From positions 4,120,001 to 4,184,000 of the forward strand of contig NZ_CP061768.1 in assembly GCF_013624435.2 (NCBI RefSeq): a stretch of 64,000 nt of DNA, written 5' to 3'. This DNA comes from Nocardioides campestrisoli. GTDB taxonomy: Bacteria > Actinomycetota > Actinomycetes > Propionibacteriales > Nocardioidaceae. Made by a program: the position numbers and the translations under genes. The notes beneath the pieces are model-generated. The model saw only the letters and a list, made by a program, of their open reading frames with translations. It was not told the DNA's origin and searched no databases. Shown here one piece after another: positions 25,437 through 34,139 of this stretch. The stretch's first letter is position 1. Each line of letters starts with the position of its first letter.

Positions 25437-25778
25437 TTACCTTCGCTCGTCGTCTGATGCAGAGGCCCAGGATGGGAGTGGGCCGCAGCAGCCGTCGCAG
25501 CCGTGAGCGGTGATGTCGCGGCCGAGCTCGTGGAAGTTGTAGGCGGCGTCTTGGGGATCAGGGTGTCCGATTCCGTGGTCGCAGATTCGCTCGGCGATAC
25601 CGCGGTCTTCGCGCCAGTGGACTGGGGACGCTGACAGGGCGTGCTCCCGGGGGTGGTGGATCCAGCAGCCGTACGGGCGGTCCGCGCATGCTCGGGCTGG
25701 GTGGACGTGAGTCATGACGCCGTTGGATACCCTCACGCGGTTGCTGGTGAGGATCTCGACTGGTGATTGCTCACTCAC
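25437..25778 (-). CDS. Cys/His-rich small protein, last gene of the tniQ operon
   Basis: A 113-residue protein, GTG 25778 overlapping the upstream stop (GTGA). It has YGCWIHHPREHALS, ERICDHGIGHPDPQDAAYNF, HELG and a C-terminal HGCDGCC, giving several candidate metal ligands. Similar HGIGHPDP/HGCDGCC proteins occur in actinobacterial mobile DNA, but no function is known to me. An intact paralogue at 17599-17940 and a degenerate trace at about 25.35 kb imply repeated duplication of this gene. Confidence 0.65.
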   Translation of the reverse strand: MSEQSPVEILTSNRVRVSNGVMTHVHPARACADRPYGCWIHHPREHALSASPVHWREDRGIAERICDHGIGHPDPQDAAYNFHELGRDITAHGCDGCCGPLPSWASASDDERR

Positions 25779-26323
25779 AGGGGGAGTCCTAACTGGCGGC
25801 GAACCGCGGCGATAAGCATCGGTCCGGCCACCGCTAGGGATTCTTCACCTAGGAGTTGGACCGGCACTCGGTTGTTTAGTCGGGGCTGCTTCCGGCGGAA
25901 CCACGCCGGCGCCTCCTCCGCGTCCGCCTGATAAAGCAGGAGTGCGGCGTGGAAGACCGTTCCGAGGCTCAAGAGGAAGTCCCGCGAAGGCGGCTCATCG
26001 TCTGGTCTGTGACTCCTTGCGGCTTCAAGGTTCTCGGTGGGGTAGATCTCGTCCAAGAGTTCTGGTCCCAGCATGGTTTCCAACCGCGCGATCAGTTGCG
26101 GTGGCGACAGCAGGACGAGAGCGATGGGTGCGGCCGCGGCCCCTTCGTCTCTCAGCCACTCCAGGGGACTGAGGTGGTCAAGAGCAGGGTCAGGGGTGTT
26201 CAGGAGCCTGACGCGTTCGGTGTGCGGTGTGTGGTCCGGCATGGCACCGAGGACGGCGTCGAGACCCCGCGGACCGCGCATCGGCAGGCAGCGTCCTCTG
26301 GTTTTGCGGGCCAACGCGTTCAC
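25775..26323 (-). CDS. Unknown helical protein in the tniQ operon (182 residues)
   Basis: GTG 26323 overlaps the upstream stop (GTGA) and its own stop overlaps the next start. The protein contains LVLLSPPQLIARLETMLGPE, LLDEIYP, FLLSLGTVFHAALLLYQADA, APAWFRRKQPRLNNRVPVQL and a final AGPMLIAAVRRQLGLPL. It is helical, soluble and cysteine-poor. No family is recognised. Coupling to tniQ suggests a role with the Tn7-like element, such as target choice or regulation, which is inference. Confidence 0.6.
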   Translation of the reverse strand: MNALARKTRGRCLPMRGPRGLDAVLGAMPDHTPHTERVRLLNTPDPALDHLSPLEWLRDEGAAAAPIALVLLSPPQLIARLETMLGPELLDEIYPTENLEAARSHRPDDEPPSRDFLLSLGTVFHAALLLYQADAEEAPAWFRRKQPRLNNRVPVQLLGEESLAVAGPMLIAAVRRQLGLPL

Positions 26324-26712
26324 CCCTCTCGGGAGAGAGCCGGCGTAGCGGACGCCAAGTCAGCGCCCAAGAGCAATTCGATGAGATCCACCGCCGGGCA
26401 CGGCCACCAGCCATCGCACTCCAGGCAGCGATCCGGAACTGGGGGGCAGTTAGGAGTCTCTCGACAGTCGTCTCCGTAGATGGGCTCGCACACGGGGCAC
26501 TCAACGCCGATGCGCTGGGCCGGTTCGTGGACCGTGGTGGCGTAGGCGAGGAGGGCGAGCATCTGCCCGTAGCTGCGGACCAACTCCTGCAGGGCGTTGG
26601 TGTCGCTCGGAGCACGCTCCAGCTCGCTCGTCACGTGCTTGCGTGCTTCCTGGATCGCTGTCGCGATCGACGCGTGGAGCGGCGTGCCGGCCAGGGCTGG
26701 GGGTTCGGTCAT
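26320..26712 (-). CDS. Zinc-ribbon-like small protein in the tniQ operon (130 residues)
   Basis: ATG 26712 overlaps the tniQ stop (ATGA). The N-terminal half is helical (LHASIATAIQEARKHVTSEL). The C-terminal half has several cysteines: VECPVCEPIYGDDC, NCPPVPDRCLECDGWWPCPA, suggesting one or two zinc sites. The small size and metal ligands fit a DNA- or RNA-binding adaptor. Its role in the transposon is unknown. Confidence 0.6.
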   Translation of the reverse strand: MTEPPALAGTPLHASIATAIQEARKHVTSELERAPSDTNALQELVRSYGQMLALLAYATTVHEPAQRIGVECPVCEPIYGDDCRETPNCPPVPDRCLECDGWWPCPAVDLIELLLGADLASATPALSREG

Positions 26713-29015
26713 GGGGTTGTCTCCTGTTCCGGCCGCGAGGGCATGGGCGGCGCTTGGTTGGTCGGCATGGTCGGGAGTCCGCTGGTGCTGATGAGGTGGC
26801 GCAGGTGGCTGCCGGCCGGGGTGGGTGTGGAACCGTGGCCGTGGCGGTCGAGGAGGCTGACGCCCAGGTCGCGTTCGAGGCGCATCAGGCCCGTCGAGAG
26901 GGCGGCTTGGCTGACCTGGAGGGCTCGCGCGGCGGCAGTGATGGCTCCGTGGTCCACGATGGCTGCGAACCGATGTAGTTGATTGGCTGTCCGTTGGGCT
27001 GAGGTGGATTGGCCGGACGCCGCGAAGGACACCGCTTCGGCCAAGGTCAGGCCGTCGACCCCCTCGCTGCTGGGTCGGCTGCTCTTGCGGCGCTGACGGT
27101 GGGTCCAGTCGAGTTGACGTTCAACGTGGGCAGGCGGGCAGGTCCACTGCCCCCCGAGGTTTCGGCGTGGAGTCCAGGTCAGGGGCTCGTCGAGGCGGTT
27201 GATCAGGAGGGCATGCTCGGCACGCCGCAAGAGCCCTTGTGGGGGGTCGCGTTCCCAGTCCGTGCGTTGACGGCCGTAGGCCAGCCGGTGACTGGCATGC
27301 GTCTCTAGTCGAGCCGGGGTGAGCAGGATGTCGTTGCCGGTCAGTTGCTCGTAGAGCCACCAGCCCATGAAGGTGCGCAGCCGTGGGGTGGGCCGTTGGC
27401 CCAGCTCACGGGCGATGCGTCGCGCTGTTCGCTCCGCAGGGGGCACCGCGCGGAGGAATGTCCGGCGTCGCCGCTGGTAGTCGATCGGCACAGTTGAGTC
27501 GCACAAGGCGGCGTGGACGGCGAGAAGGTCGTCGAAGAAGTCTGTGCTTCCCGTGTCGTCCGCGGCGAGTCCCAGGACGCGTGTGAGGTCGGTTTGGATC
27601 AGGGAGGACAGGTGGGGGTGCCCCAGTCGCTGGCTGGCCCGCGCCGTGCCCGCGACGGTGCCGAGCGAAAGCAGCGCGACACTGGCCGCGAGACGGACGT
27701 AGCCGTTGTCGGGGATCTCGGGGTGCTCTCCGAGGACGGTGTCCCATGCCCGGGCGGGCACCTTGGCGGGGTCCAAGGGGATGAGCGGTGCGCCATCGGG
27801 GCGGAATCGGGCGGCACGGATGCGGAGTGCTCGGGCGCGGGCGGGGCGCCCGCGGGGCCGCGTCACGGGGACGTCGAGTGCCTGGATCAGCGGCCAGGAC
27901 GCGACGTGGCGGCCGCTGTGATCGGTGGCGCGCCGGCGCACATCGTCGGGCAACACGGCGAGCACTTGGCGAGCGGTGGGGATGTCGGGTGCGGTCAGAA
28001 CGCTCACCGCAAAGGTGGCGGTCAGCGCCATGGTGGAGGCGCTGCGCGTGGCGTTTGCCAGGCGCACGCCCGCGCTCGCGACCGGCCCCAGGTCCATGCC
28101 GTGACTCCACCGCCTCAGCTGAGCAGCGACTGCGGCAGCCGGGTCGTCGTCACCGCGCACTGCCGGAGGGGAAGCGCTCGCGTCGTGAAACCCCGCGAGC
28201 GCATTGATCGAAGCCGACAGGTGGGGTGGATGGAGGGCGGGTGCGAAGTCGGCGGGTAGGTGATCGGACGGCAGATTGGTCATGACGAGGCGGGCCAGCG
28301 CGGCGAGGTCATGGAGCCATTCGATGCGAGACCGGGACTGTCCGAACGCGGTGACTGGGCCGGTGCCGTGGATGACGCCGTGAATGACTTCTTGTGCGTG
28401 CAGGTATGGCGCCATCTCGTCCGGCTCAGGCGCTGGCGGGCCGTGACCATCGACGAGGTCGGAGGTGGTGCACGAGCATTCGTCGCCCGGTCGTCGCTGA
28501 AGGTGTCGTGCGTCGATCGGGTGGCCGCGTGGGCTGGTCCGGACGGTGCGCTGACAGGTAGGGCAGGCGGAGAGGAGTAGTCGGGCATGGGTGGGGCAGG
28601 CGAAGGTCCATTGCAGGTACCAGCTCAACTTCCACCGGAGGCCCCTCTCGGGCAGGCACTCGGGGCAGTAGCGAGCTCCTGAGCCGCGTGGCCAGGTGCC
28701 GCCACCGTGACCGCGCTTGGTGAAGGAGGGCATCAGCCCCAGGTGGGCATGGCGCTGCAGGGTCATCGTCGTGAGGGTCGCCTCATCGAGGTCCAGCGCG
28801 TGGGCGAGCCCGGCGGTGGCCTCGGGTGATTGGCAACGCACGATGGAATAGGGACGCTCGTTGCTCAGCCCGAGGTGGCGATGCACCACCGAGGGGGCCA
28901 CTTCGAGGTGGTGGGCCAGGTGCTCTAGGTAGCCGTCAAGGGGCTCGTCGTCCAGGGGCGGGGGCGCGTAGCCCAGGCGGTGAGCCGGGGCCGCGGGGGC
29001 GTTCTGTCTGCTCAT
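26709..29015 (-). CDS. tniQ: TniQ-family target-selection protein with C-terminal LysR-type HTH
   Basis: A 768-residue protein. The N terminus (YAPPPLDDEPLDGYLEHLAH, then SIVRCQSPEATAGLA) and the zinc-ribbon region (ARYCPECLPERG, CPTHARLLLSACPTC) match TniQ/TnsD proteins, which pick the target site in Tn7- and Tn5053-like transposons. The last about 80 residues (LHRFAAIVDHGAITAAARAL, QVSQAALSTGLMRLERDLGV, SLLDRHGHG) are a LysR-type winged HTH. A TniQ-LysR HTH fusion is, to my knowledge, unusual, and would give sequence-specific target binding. Its start overlaps the tnsC stop (ATGA). Confidence 0.82.
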   Translation of the reverse strand: MSRQNAPAAPAHRLGYAPPPLDDEPLDGYLEHLAHHLEVAPSVVHRHLGLSNERPYSIVRCQSPEATAGLAHALDLDEATLTTMTLQRHAHLGLMPSFTKRGHGGGTWPRGSGARYCPECLPERGLRWKLSWYLQWTFACPTHARLLLSACPTCQRTVRTSPRGHPIDARHLQRRPGDECSCTTSDLVDGHGPPAPEPDEMAPYLHAQEVIHGVIHGTGPVTAFGQSRSRIEWLHDLAALARLVMTNLPSDHLPADFAPALHPPHLSASINALAGFHDASASPPAVRGDDDPAAAVAAQLRRWSHGMDLGPVASAGVRLANATRSASTMALTATFAVSVLTAPDIPTARQVLAVLPDDVRRRATDHSGRHVASWPLIQALDVPVTRPRGRPARARALRIRAARFRPDGAPLIPLDPAKVPARAWDTVLGEHPEIPDNGYVRLAASVALLSLGTVAGTARASQRLGHPHLSSLIQTDLTRVLGLAADDTGSTDFFDDLLAVHAALCDSTVPIDYQRRRRTFLRAVPPAERTARRIARELGQRPTPRLRTFMGWWLYEQLTGNDILLTPARLETHASHRLAYGRQRTDWERDPPQGLLRRAEHALLINRLDEPLTWTPRRNLGGQWTCPPAHVERQLDWTHRQRRKSSRPSSEGVDGLTLAEAVSFAASGQSTSAQRTANQLHRFAAIVDHGAITAAARALQVSQAALSTGLMRLERDLGVSLLDRHGHGSTPTPAGSHLRHLISTSGLPTMPTNQAPPMPSRPEQETTP

Positions 29016-29968
29016 GAGGCGACGGAGCCGGCAGCAAGACTTTGTACTGCCACGATCTCGGCGTCGACGTGGTCGGCGGTGACGATCCCGTCGTTGTCGG
29101 CCAGACCCTCTACGGCCGCTCGCTTGAGGGTGTTGAGGATGCTGCCTGGGCGTCCTTCGAGGTCGGCCACCAACCGCAGCTGCAGACGGGGGTCCTGCAG
29201 ACAGGCAAGGTGCAGGTGCTCGATGGCACGCATGCGCGCAACGAAGGAAGCGATGAGCCGTACTACTGTGCGTGCGTCGTTAGTACGGATGGGATTGAGC
29301 CGCAGCCCGATGTGGCGGCGACGGAGTTGTTGCGCGGTGTCGTTGTTGCGTCCGGGGTCGCGTAGCAGCGCGGAGCGATCCAGGTCGATGCCGACGAAAG
29401 CGAAGGGCACCGGCAGGTGCAGCAGGGTCCTGAGTCCGTCCGTCAGGCGCGAAGCGGAGTCAGAGACTCGGCGATACATCTGCGCGTCATCGACGACCAC
29501 GAGCTCCACACCCATGGCGGGCAGCAGCCGACCGAGCATCTGGTGCAGTTCCTTCTCCGAGCCGGTGTCGGGCAGGGCGCAGAACCTCGCCACCGAGGCG
29601 AGCAGGCCACGGGCCTCTTGCTTGGATCCGGCCTCGACGTACACGCATGGGGTGTGCAGGTAGCCGTCCTTGGTGCGGGTGCGCCACGGCTGTGGGTGGG
29701 CTGTGGCGCGGTCGAGCAGGACGCGGGTGATGGCTGTGCTCTTTCCCAGGTGGGAGGGGCCGCTGACCGCCAGCCAGGTCTCGTTGGTGCCCAGGTGCTG
29801 TCGGGTGAGCTTGTCGAAGGCGGCGGCGAGGTCGCGCTCGTAAGCGGTGGGGAGGTGCTGGGCGTGGATCCACTCATACAGCGCGGGCGCGCGGTCGGGA
29901 GGGAGTGAGGTCTGCAGGTGGTGCAGCCTCATCCAGGTGGCGGGGTCGGCCACGGACAGACGGGTCAT
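29012..29968 (-). CDS. tnsC: TnsC/TniB-like AAA+ ATPase
   Basis: A 318-residue protein starting at ATG 29968, overlapping the tnsB stop (ATGA). Walker A is SGPSHLGKST, Walker B is VELVVVDDAQMYRRV. LRTLLHLPVPFAFVGIDLDR precedes the sensor region. In Tn7-like systems this ATPase forms a filament on target DNA and passes the TniQ signal to the transposase. The size matches TniB-like forms. Confidence 0.85.
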   Translation of the reverse strand: MTRLSVADPATWMRLHHLQTSLPPDRAPALYEWIHAQHLPTAYERDLAAAFDKLTRQHLGTNETWLAVSGPSHLGKSTAITRVLLDRATAHPQPWRTRTKDGYLHTPCVYVEAGSKQEARGLLASVARFCALPDTGSEKELHQMLGRLLPAMGVELVVVDDAQMYRRVSDSASRLTDGLRTLLHLPVPFAFVGIDLDRSALLRDPGRNNDTAQQLRRRHIGLRLNPIRTNDARTVVRLIASFVARMRAIEHLHLACLQDPRLQLRLVADLEGRPGSILNTLKRAAVEGLADNDGIVTADHVDAEIVAVQSLAAGSVAS

Positions 29969-32043
29969 GGCCGCCACCCGCCTTCGGCGTCGTGGGCCGG
30001 GTCGAGGTCATCGAGGAGCCCGTGGTCCAAGGCGGTGAAGTGCGCCAGGTCCCAGCCTCCGTTGACGATGTGCTCAGGCTCCTTGGGTCGGTTGGGCTTG
30101 CGTGACCTTCGGTCGGCGACGGGGATGAAGTTCTCGCCGGTGTCGATGCCTTGGGCTTGATAGACCGCGGTGATGGTCTGGAGCAGGTCGGCGCGGCGGC
30201 TGGCGTGTTCGTTGTGGCTGGGCCACTTCTGCCCCGCCAAGTTCTTCAATAGCGCGGACCTGACCTCTGCGAAGGCGCCGACCACCGCTCCGTTGGCGCC
30301 GGGTGCCCACAGGGTGCGGACCTTGAAGGAGTGGGGCTCTTGCCACAGCAAGCGGCTGGGAGCATCCGGGTCGTAGAAGAACGTGAGCGGACGTCGCCGA
30401 CCTTGATTGGTCAGGGATGCCTGGACGAGATCCTCGTAGTTCTCGCAGGTGTATCGGCGCTTTTGCCAGGTCACGCCGTCGTCGTGCGGGGTGAGCGACA
30501 GGTGGGGCAGGAGCCGCAAGTGGAAGGTCGGGTCGGCCAGCACGTGCGCCGGTACCCCGCGGGTCAGGGACAGGCCGACGGCTTCGATGGGCGTCAGGTG
30601 GCGTTGCGGCGCGTGATCGTGGGTCAGCCCGGTGTGAGGTTGCTGGGCGGTCCACCACGACCATGTAGCGAACGCTGCTTGCGCTTGGGCAAAGGTCGGA
30701 AGGTCGCGGACATCGAGCCGGGCGGGCTTGTTGACCACAGTGTTGCCCTTGTGGCCGGGGAGTAGCTGGCACGCCTGGGCGAAGGTCTTGATGTGGGACT
30801 CCACGAAGGCCTTGTCGGTGGGCCGCATCGTGCGCGCCCACTGGATCGTGATGCCGAGCTGGGCGCAGGTGGCGATGAAGTGGCCGTTCTCCTCCTCCGC
30901 GCCGTGGTCAGCGCCGATGGAGCCCGGTAGGACACTCAGCGGCGGGTTGGGGCCATTCCAGGCGTGTACGTCCAGCGCGCCCGGCACGACTGGCAGCGCC
31001 GCATGAGGGGGCGGGGACGACATCGTCGCCCACGCTTCGCCGCCGATCATGTCCCACAACAACAGGGACAGGTGGATGCCGCGCGGAGGGCCGACAGTCA
31101 GTCGGAGCCAGGCGTAGCGGGTACTCACGCATACCCCGAAGACGGCCCACAGCTGCTGGGGCCCATGGGGACCCCAAACCAACATGTCGGTACGGCTGGC
31201 GTCATACTCGACGCGGTCGCCCAGCTCAAAAGATCGGTGCCTCACCCCGTGGATGAGCGGGCGGTTGGACTGCTCCTGACGGGTCTTGCCCGTCAAGGGA
31301 TCCTGCCCCCGCGAGAGGTATCGCACCAGCGCCACAAACCGTTCGTAGGGCAGCGCCGTGATCTCGTGCGGGATCGTGGTCCCGTCCGGCCCTGGGGTGG
31401 CGGTCCCAGCGCTGACCAGACCAAGCTGGCGCAGCCGATTCAGCACGATCCCGTGCTCGTTGATCAAAGACTTCTTGCTCGACTGGTGACGTTGCGCAAC
31501 GTAGTCACGTACCACCGCCAGTATCTGCGGATCGGTCTCATTCGCACGTGAGGGCTGCAGGTAGCGCGAGGCGTGCGGCACCAGTGCGAACGCACCCCCG
31601 GCACGCCACTTCTCGATCCAGCGGCCCAGCGTGGTCGCATCGACACCCAGCTCTGCGCACTTCGCCGCGCGCCGTTTCGCCACGCTCGTCGTAGCCGCGT
31701 CATAGCCGCTCCCGGTGCCCACACGACCCTGGAGCACGTCGAGCACATGGCGCTGCCTATCCAAGCCCGTCTGCCTCTTGCGCTCAGGTAGCCAGTGCAG
31801 CAACTCGCTGTAGCGATCCGGGGCCAAGTACGGCGAGGCAAGCCGGTGCTCGGCGCTCACCCTCGATAACACTGCGTGCAGCGGCTCCTCGCACACCTCA
31901 CCGTCGCGGGCGGTCACGATCTGCAGGCAGCCTTGGGGATCCACCCGGTGCTTGAGGACCACCCGGTCCGAACGGTCGTGTTCGAACAGCAACGCGTCCT
32001 GCGACAACTCCACCGACAGCACTCGATCCGGCGCCTCGCTCAC
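29965..32043 (-). CDS. tnsB: TnsB/TniA-like DDE transposase
   Basis: A 692-residue protein; the GTG start at 32043 overlaps the tnsA stop (GTGA). An N-terminal HTH (CAELGVDATTLGRWIEKWRA) precedes a retroviral-integrase-like core: first Asp in DRVEYDASRTDMLVWG (near residue 285), second in SIGADHGAEEENG, Glu in DKAFVESHIKTFAQAC. A mu-transposase-like C-terminal beta-barrel follows (YEDLVQASL, RLLWQEPHSFKVRTLWAPG). It joins transposon ends to target DNA together with TnsA. All catalytic acids are present. Confidence 0.88.
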   Translation of the reverse strand: MSEAPDRVLSVELSQDALLFEHDRSDRVVLKHRVDPQGCLQIVTARDGEVCEEPLHAVLSRVSAEHRLASPYLAPDRYSELLHWLPERKRQTGLDRQRHVLDVLQGRVGTGSGYDAATTSVAKRRAAKCAELGVDATTLGRWIEKWRAGGAFALVPHASRYLQPSRANETDPQILAVVRDYVAQRHQSSKKSLINEHGIVLNRLRQLGLVSAGTATPGPDGTTIPHEITALPYERFVALVRYLSRGQDPLTGKTRQEQSNRPLIHGVRHRSFELGDRVEYDASRTDMLVWGPHGPQQLWAVFGVCVSTRYAWLRLTVGPPRGIHLSLLLWDMIGGEAWATMSSPPPHAALPVVPGALDVHAWNGPNPPLSVLPGSIGADHGAEEENGHFIATCAQLGITIQWARTMRPTDKAFVESHIKTFAQACQLLPGHKGNTVVNKPARLDVRDLPTFAQAQAAFATWSWWTAQQPHTGLTHDHAPQRHLTPIEAVGLSLTRGVPAHVLADPTFHLRLLPHLSLTPHDDGVTWQKRRYTCENYEDLVQASLTNQGRRRPLTFFYDPDAPSRLLWQEPHSFKVRTLWAPGANGAVVGAFAEVRSALLKNLAGQKWPSHNEHASRRADLLQTITAVYQAQGIDTGENFIPVADRRSRKPNRPKEPEHIVNGGWDLAHFTALDHGLLDDLDPAHDAEGGWRP

Positions 32044-33086
32044 CCCCACCACCGGCCTGGCTCCCCGTCGAGGTGCCACCGCAGCTCGCTGCCCAACGAC
32101 AAAGGGGCATCCAGATCCGTCGAGCACCTGCCTGTGGCCAACAAGTGCATCGCCACCACGTAGGTACGACGCAGCACATCGACGTCGAACTGGCCTCGGC
32201 CTCCTGACATCGCCCCGGCGCTGACGTCAACGACCTTGGCGATGCCACCGATGCTGGTCGGCTGAACATCCAGCACAGCAGAGACGTCATCTGCGGCCCA
32301 CGGGTTCGGATCGCGCCATCGGGTGATCTGCTGCAGATTGTGGGCACGTTGGGCGGTGACGTCGCTCAGGACCCGGAACCCCATTCCCGCCGCCCATAGC
32401 GTGTCCCGCATCAAACCCAGCTTGGCTTGTGACCACTCATCCTGCGCCCGGTGAGCGGGTTTGACCTCGAACACCGTCAGGTTGCCGTCGATCACCGCCG
32501 CCAGATCAGGTACCTGGAACAGCTGCCCTTGCTCGTGGATCCAGACCATCGCGAACGGCTGGGCATGGATCGCCGACACAGAGGCGTGAATGTCCAGCTG
32601 CTGCACCCAAGCCAGCTCCAACTTCGACTCCACCAGGAGCATCAGCCGGAAACCGTCACGCATCACCGGGTACATCGCGATCGAGCTCGTCGCTTGCCGG
32701 TGGGTCCCGATCCGACGCACCGGCAATACCCCCCAGCCCGGCGGGACCGACAGGTCACTTATCGGTTGCACCACCGGCACACCGTCGACGTTCCACACCG
32801 CCACGCACCGCGCCGACCCCATCTCCCCCGCCGCGATCAACCTCATCGCCTCATCTCGCGACAGGAGATCACCCAGCAATTCCCGCACCCGACGCGGAAC
32901 CCGGCGAGTTCCTTTTCGTGCTGTCGCTTTGGGCATAGCGGGATGAGGGGCCGGCACCACGGCGTACTTGCCGTTCGCGCTCACTCCAGACGCGTGGGAC
33001 GAGACGACCGGGGCGGTGGGCGCGGGAGGTCGTCTCGGGCGCCGCTCAGTGGCGGATAAGCCACTGGTGCTGGAAGAATGGACCAT
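32040..33086 (-). CDS. tnsA: TnsA-like endonuclease
   Basis: A 348-residue protein; ATG 33086 is preferred because AGAAGG lies seven bases upstream (ATG 33191 lacks one). The core ESKLELAWVQQLDIHASVSA, AIHAQPFAMVW, FQVPDLAAVIDGNLTVFEVK carries the E...PD...ExK restriction-like triad of TnsA. TnsA cuts the 5' ends during cut-and-paste transposition. The C-terminal part (DDVSAVLDVQPTSIGGIAKV) may contact TnsB. Presence of tnsA implies excision rather than replicative transposition. It is the first gene of the seven-gene operon. Confidence 0.75.
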   Translation of the reverse strand: MVHSSSTSGLSATERRPRRPPAPTAPVVSSHASGVSANGKYAVVPAPHPAMPKATARKGTRRVPRRVRELLGDLLSRDEAMRLIAAGEMGSARCVAVWNVDGVPVVQPISDLSVPPGWGVLPVRRIGTHRQATSSIAMYPVMRDGFRLMLLVESKLELAWVQQLDIHASVSAIHAQPFAMVWIHEQGQLFQVPDLAAVIDGNLTVFEVKPAHRAQDEWSQAKLGLMRDTLWAAGMGFRVLSDVTAQRAHNLQQITRWRDPNPWAADDVSAVLDVQPTSIGGIAKVVDVSAGAMSGGRGQFDVDVLRRTYVVAMHLLATGRCSTDLDAPLSLGSELRWHLDGEPGRWWG

Positions 33087-33240
33087 TGCGGTGCCTTCTT
33101 GTCGTTCCTGTGCAGGGACTCCGACGAGGCGCCGAAGCGGGGCCCGGACTGTGTCAGCAGTCTGGGTCTCGCGCTGTTTCCGGCGCGACATCGTCGACTG
33201 GTCACTCTAGGGCTCAGTGAGACCTCTGACTAGAGCGTGC

Positions 33241-33337
33241 TCGCACAGTTAACGGGCGCTAGGCTGCAGGATCTCGTGACTGGCAAGCGCTGGCGCACTT
33301 CAAGTGTGCACAATTAAAGTGCGCTAGTCTCTGCCCC
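33241..33337. promoter_or_regulatory. Divergent promoter region between tnsA and the 240-residue gene
   Basis: GCGCACTT (33293-33300) and AAGTGCGC (33317-33324) are inverted repeats around CAAGTGTGCACAATTA; CACTTCAAGTG within it is itself a perfect palindrome. CGCTAG recurs at 33257 and 33322. TAGTCT (33325-33330) could be a -10 for the + strand gene with transcription starting at its ATG. This could be an operator, or the transposon right end; neither is shown. Confidence 0.4.
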
Positions 33338-34060
33338 ATGGTTCGATCAGGCGTAGAACAATCGGCAGCCTCCGCGGAGCGGGAGGGGGACTGGCGGACC
33401 CTGACGGCGAAAAATGTGCAGGCACTCGGACTCCCCTGCCGGCTTCCCGGCTGCAATGCCACAGTGTCAAGAGAGAACAGGGGCAGACCCAAGTGGTTTC
33501 ACAACGAGCAGTGTGGTCAGAAGTTCCGCCGGCGTCAGGAGGCCCTCGACCGGATGATCGCGCTGGCAGGCCAGCGGCTCCAGCATGAAGACCTCGGCTG
33601 GCGAGAGCGCAGGGAGCTCGAAAGCGAGGTTCGCTGGCTGGTCGGCATGCGCGCCTGGTACGTCGGGCCCAATGACTGGGCTCACGACAAGGAGCATGCA
33701 AGTGACGGCGACAAACTGTCCGACGGGGTCCAGCAGCTACTTCAAACCTGGCGGAAACGTCGCGTCCAGAAGAAGGACCCCTGCCCGATCTGCAAGGGAA
33801 CTGGGGACTACCGCACGTATCTGGATCCGGCGCGCGAGGGTGGCCCCAGGATGCGAGCTGACCGCCGAGAAGAGGCAGCCGAAGTGCTCCTCAATGTTTG
33901 GAGACTTGCGCAGCTCGTACCATCACCCGAGGCCGTCGACATCTGTAACCGGGTCGAAGATCTACTGGAAAGGAGCAACCTGTCGCATCGCGACGCGCGC
34001 CTGTCTGACTACAGGGACGGTCCCGAGACCACCGGCGAACTGGGGTCCGATCGTCCCTAG
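33338..34060 (+). CDS. Cys-rich hypothetical protein beside the CRISPR array (240 residues)
   Basis: ATG 33338 has no ribosome binding site but sits seven bases after TAGTCT, so a leaderless transcript is plausible. The protein has LPCRLPGCNATVSRENRGRP, KWFHNEQCGQKFRRRQEALD (probable zinc site) and DPCPICKGTGDY near the middle. The central part is helical and charged (WRERRELESEVRWLVGMRAW). I recognise no family. It is divergent from tnsA and lies between the transposon operon and the array trailer, so it could belong to either. Confidence 0.6.
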   Translation: MVRSGVEQSAASAEREGDWRTLTAKNVQALGLPCRLPGCNATVSRENRGRPKWFHNEQCGQKFRRRQEALDRMIALAGQRLQHEDLGWRERRELESEVRWLVGMRAWYVGPNDWAHDKEHASDGDKLSDGVQQLLQTWRKRRVQKKDPCPICKGTGDYRTYLDPAREGGPRMRADRREEAAEVLLNVWRLAQLVPSPEAVDICNRVEDLLERSNLSHRDARLSDYRDGPETTGELGSDRP

Positions 34061-34139
34061 AAACCTTCGCAAGCCCCTCTGCACGGCAGAGAACACCACG
34101 CCAACTGAAGAATCGCCGTGGCGGACGAGGTCGTCTTCT

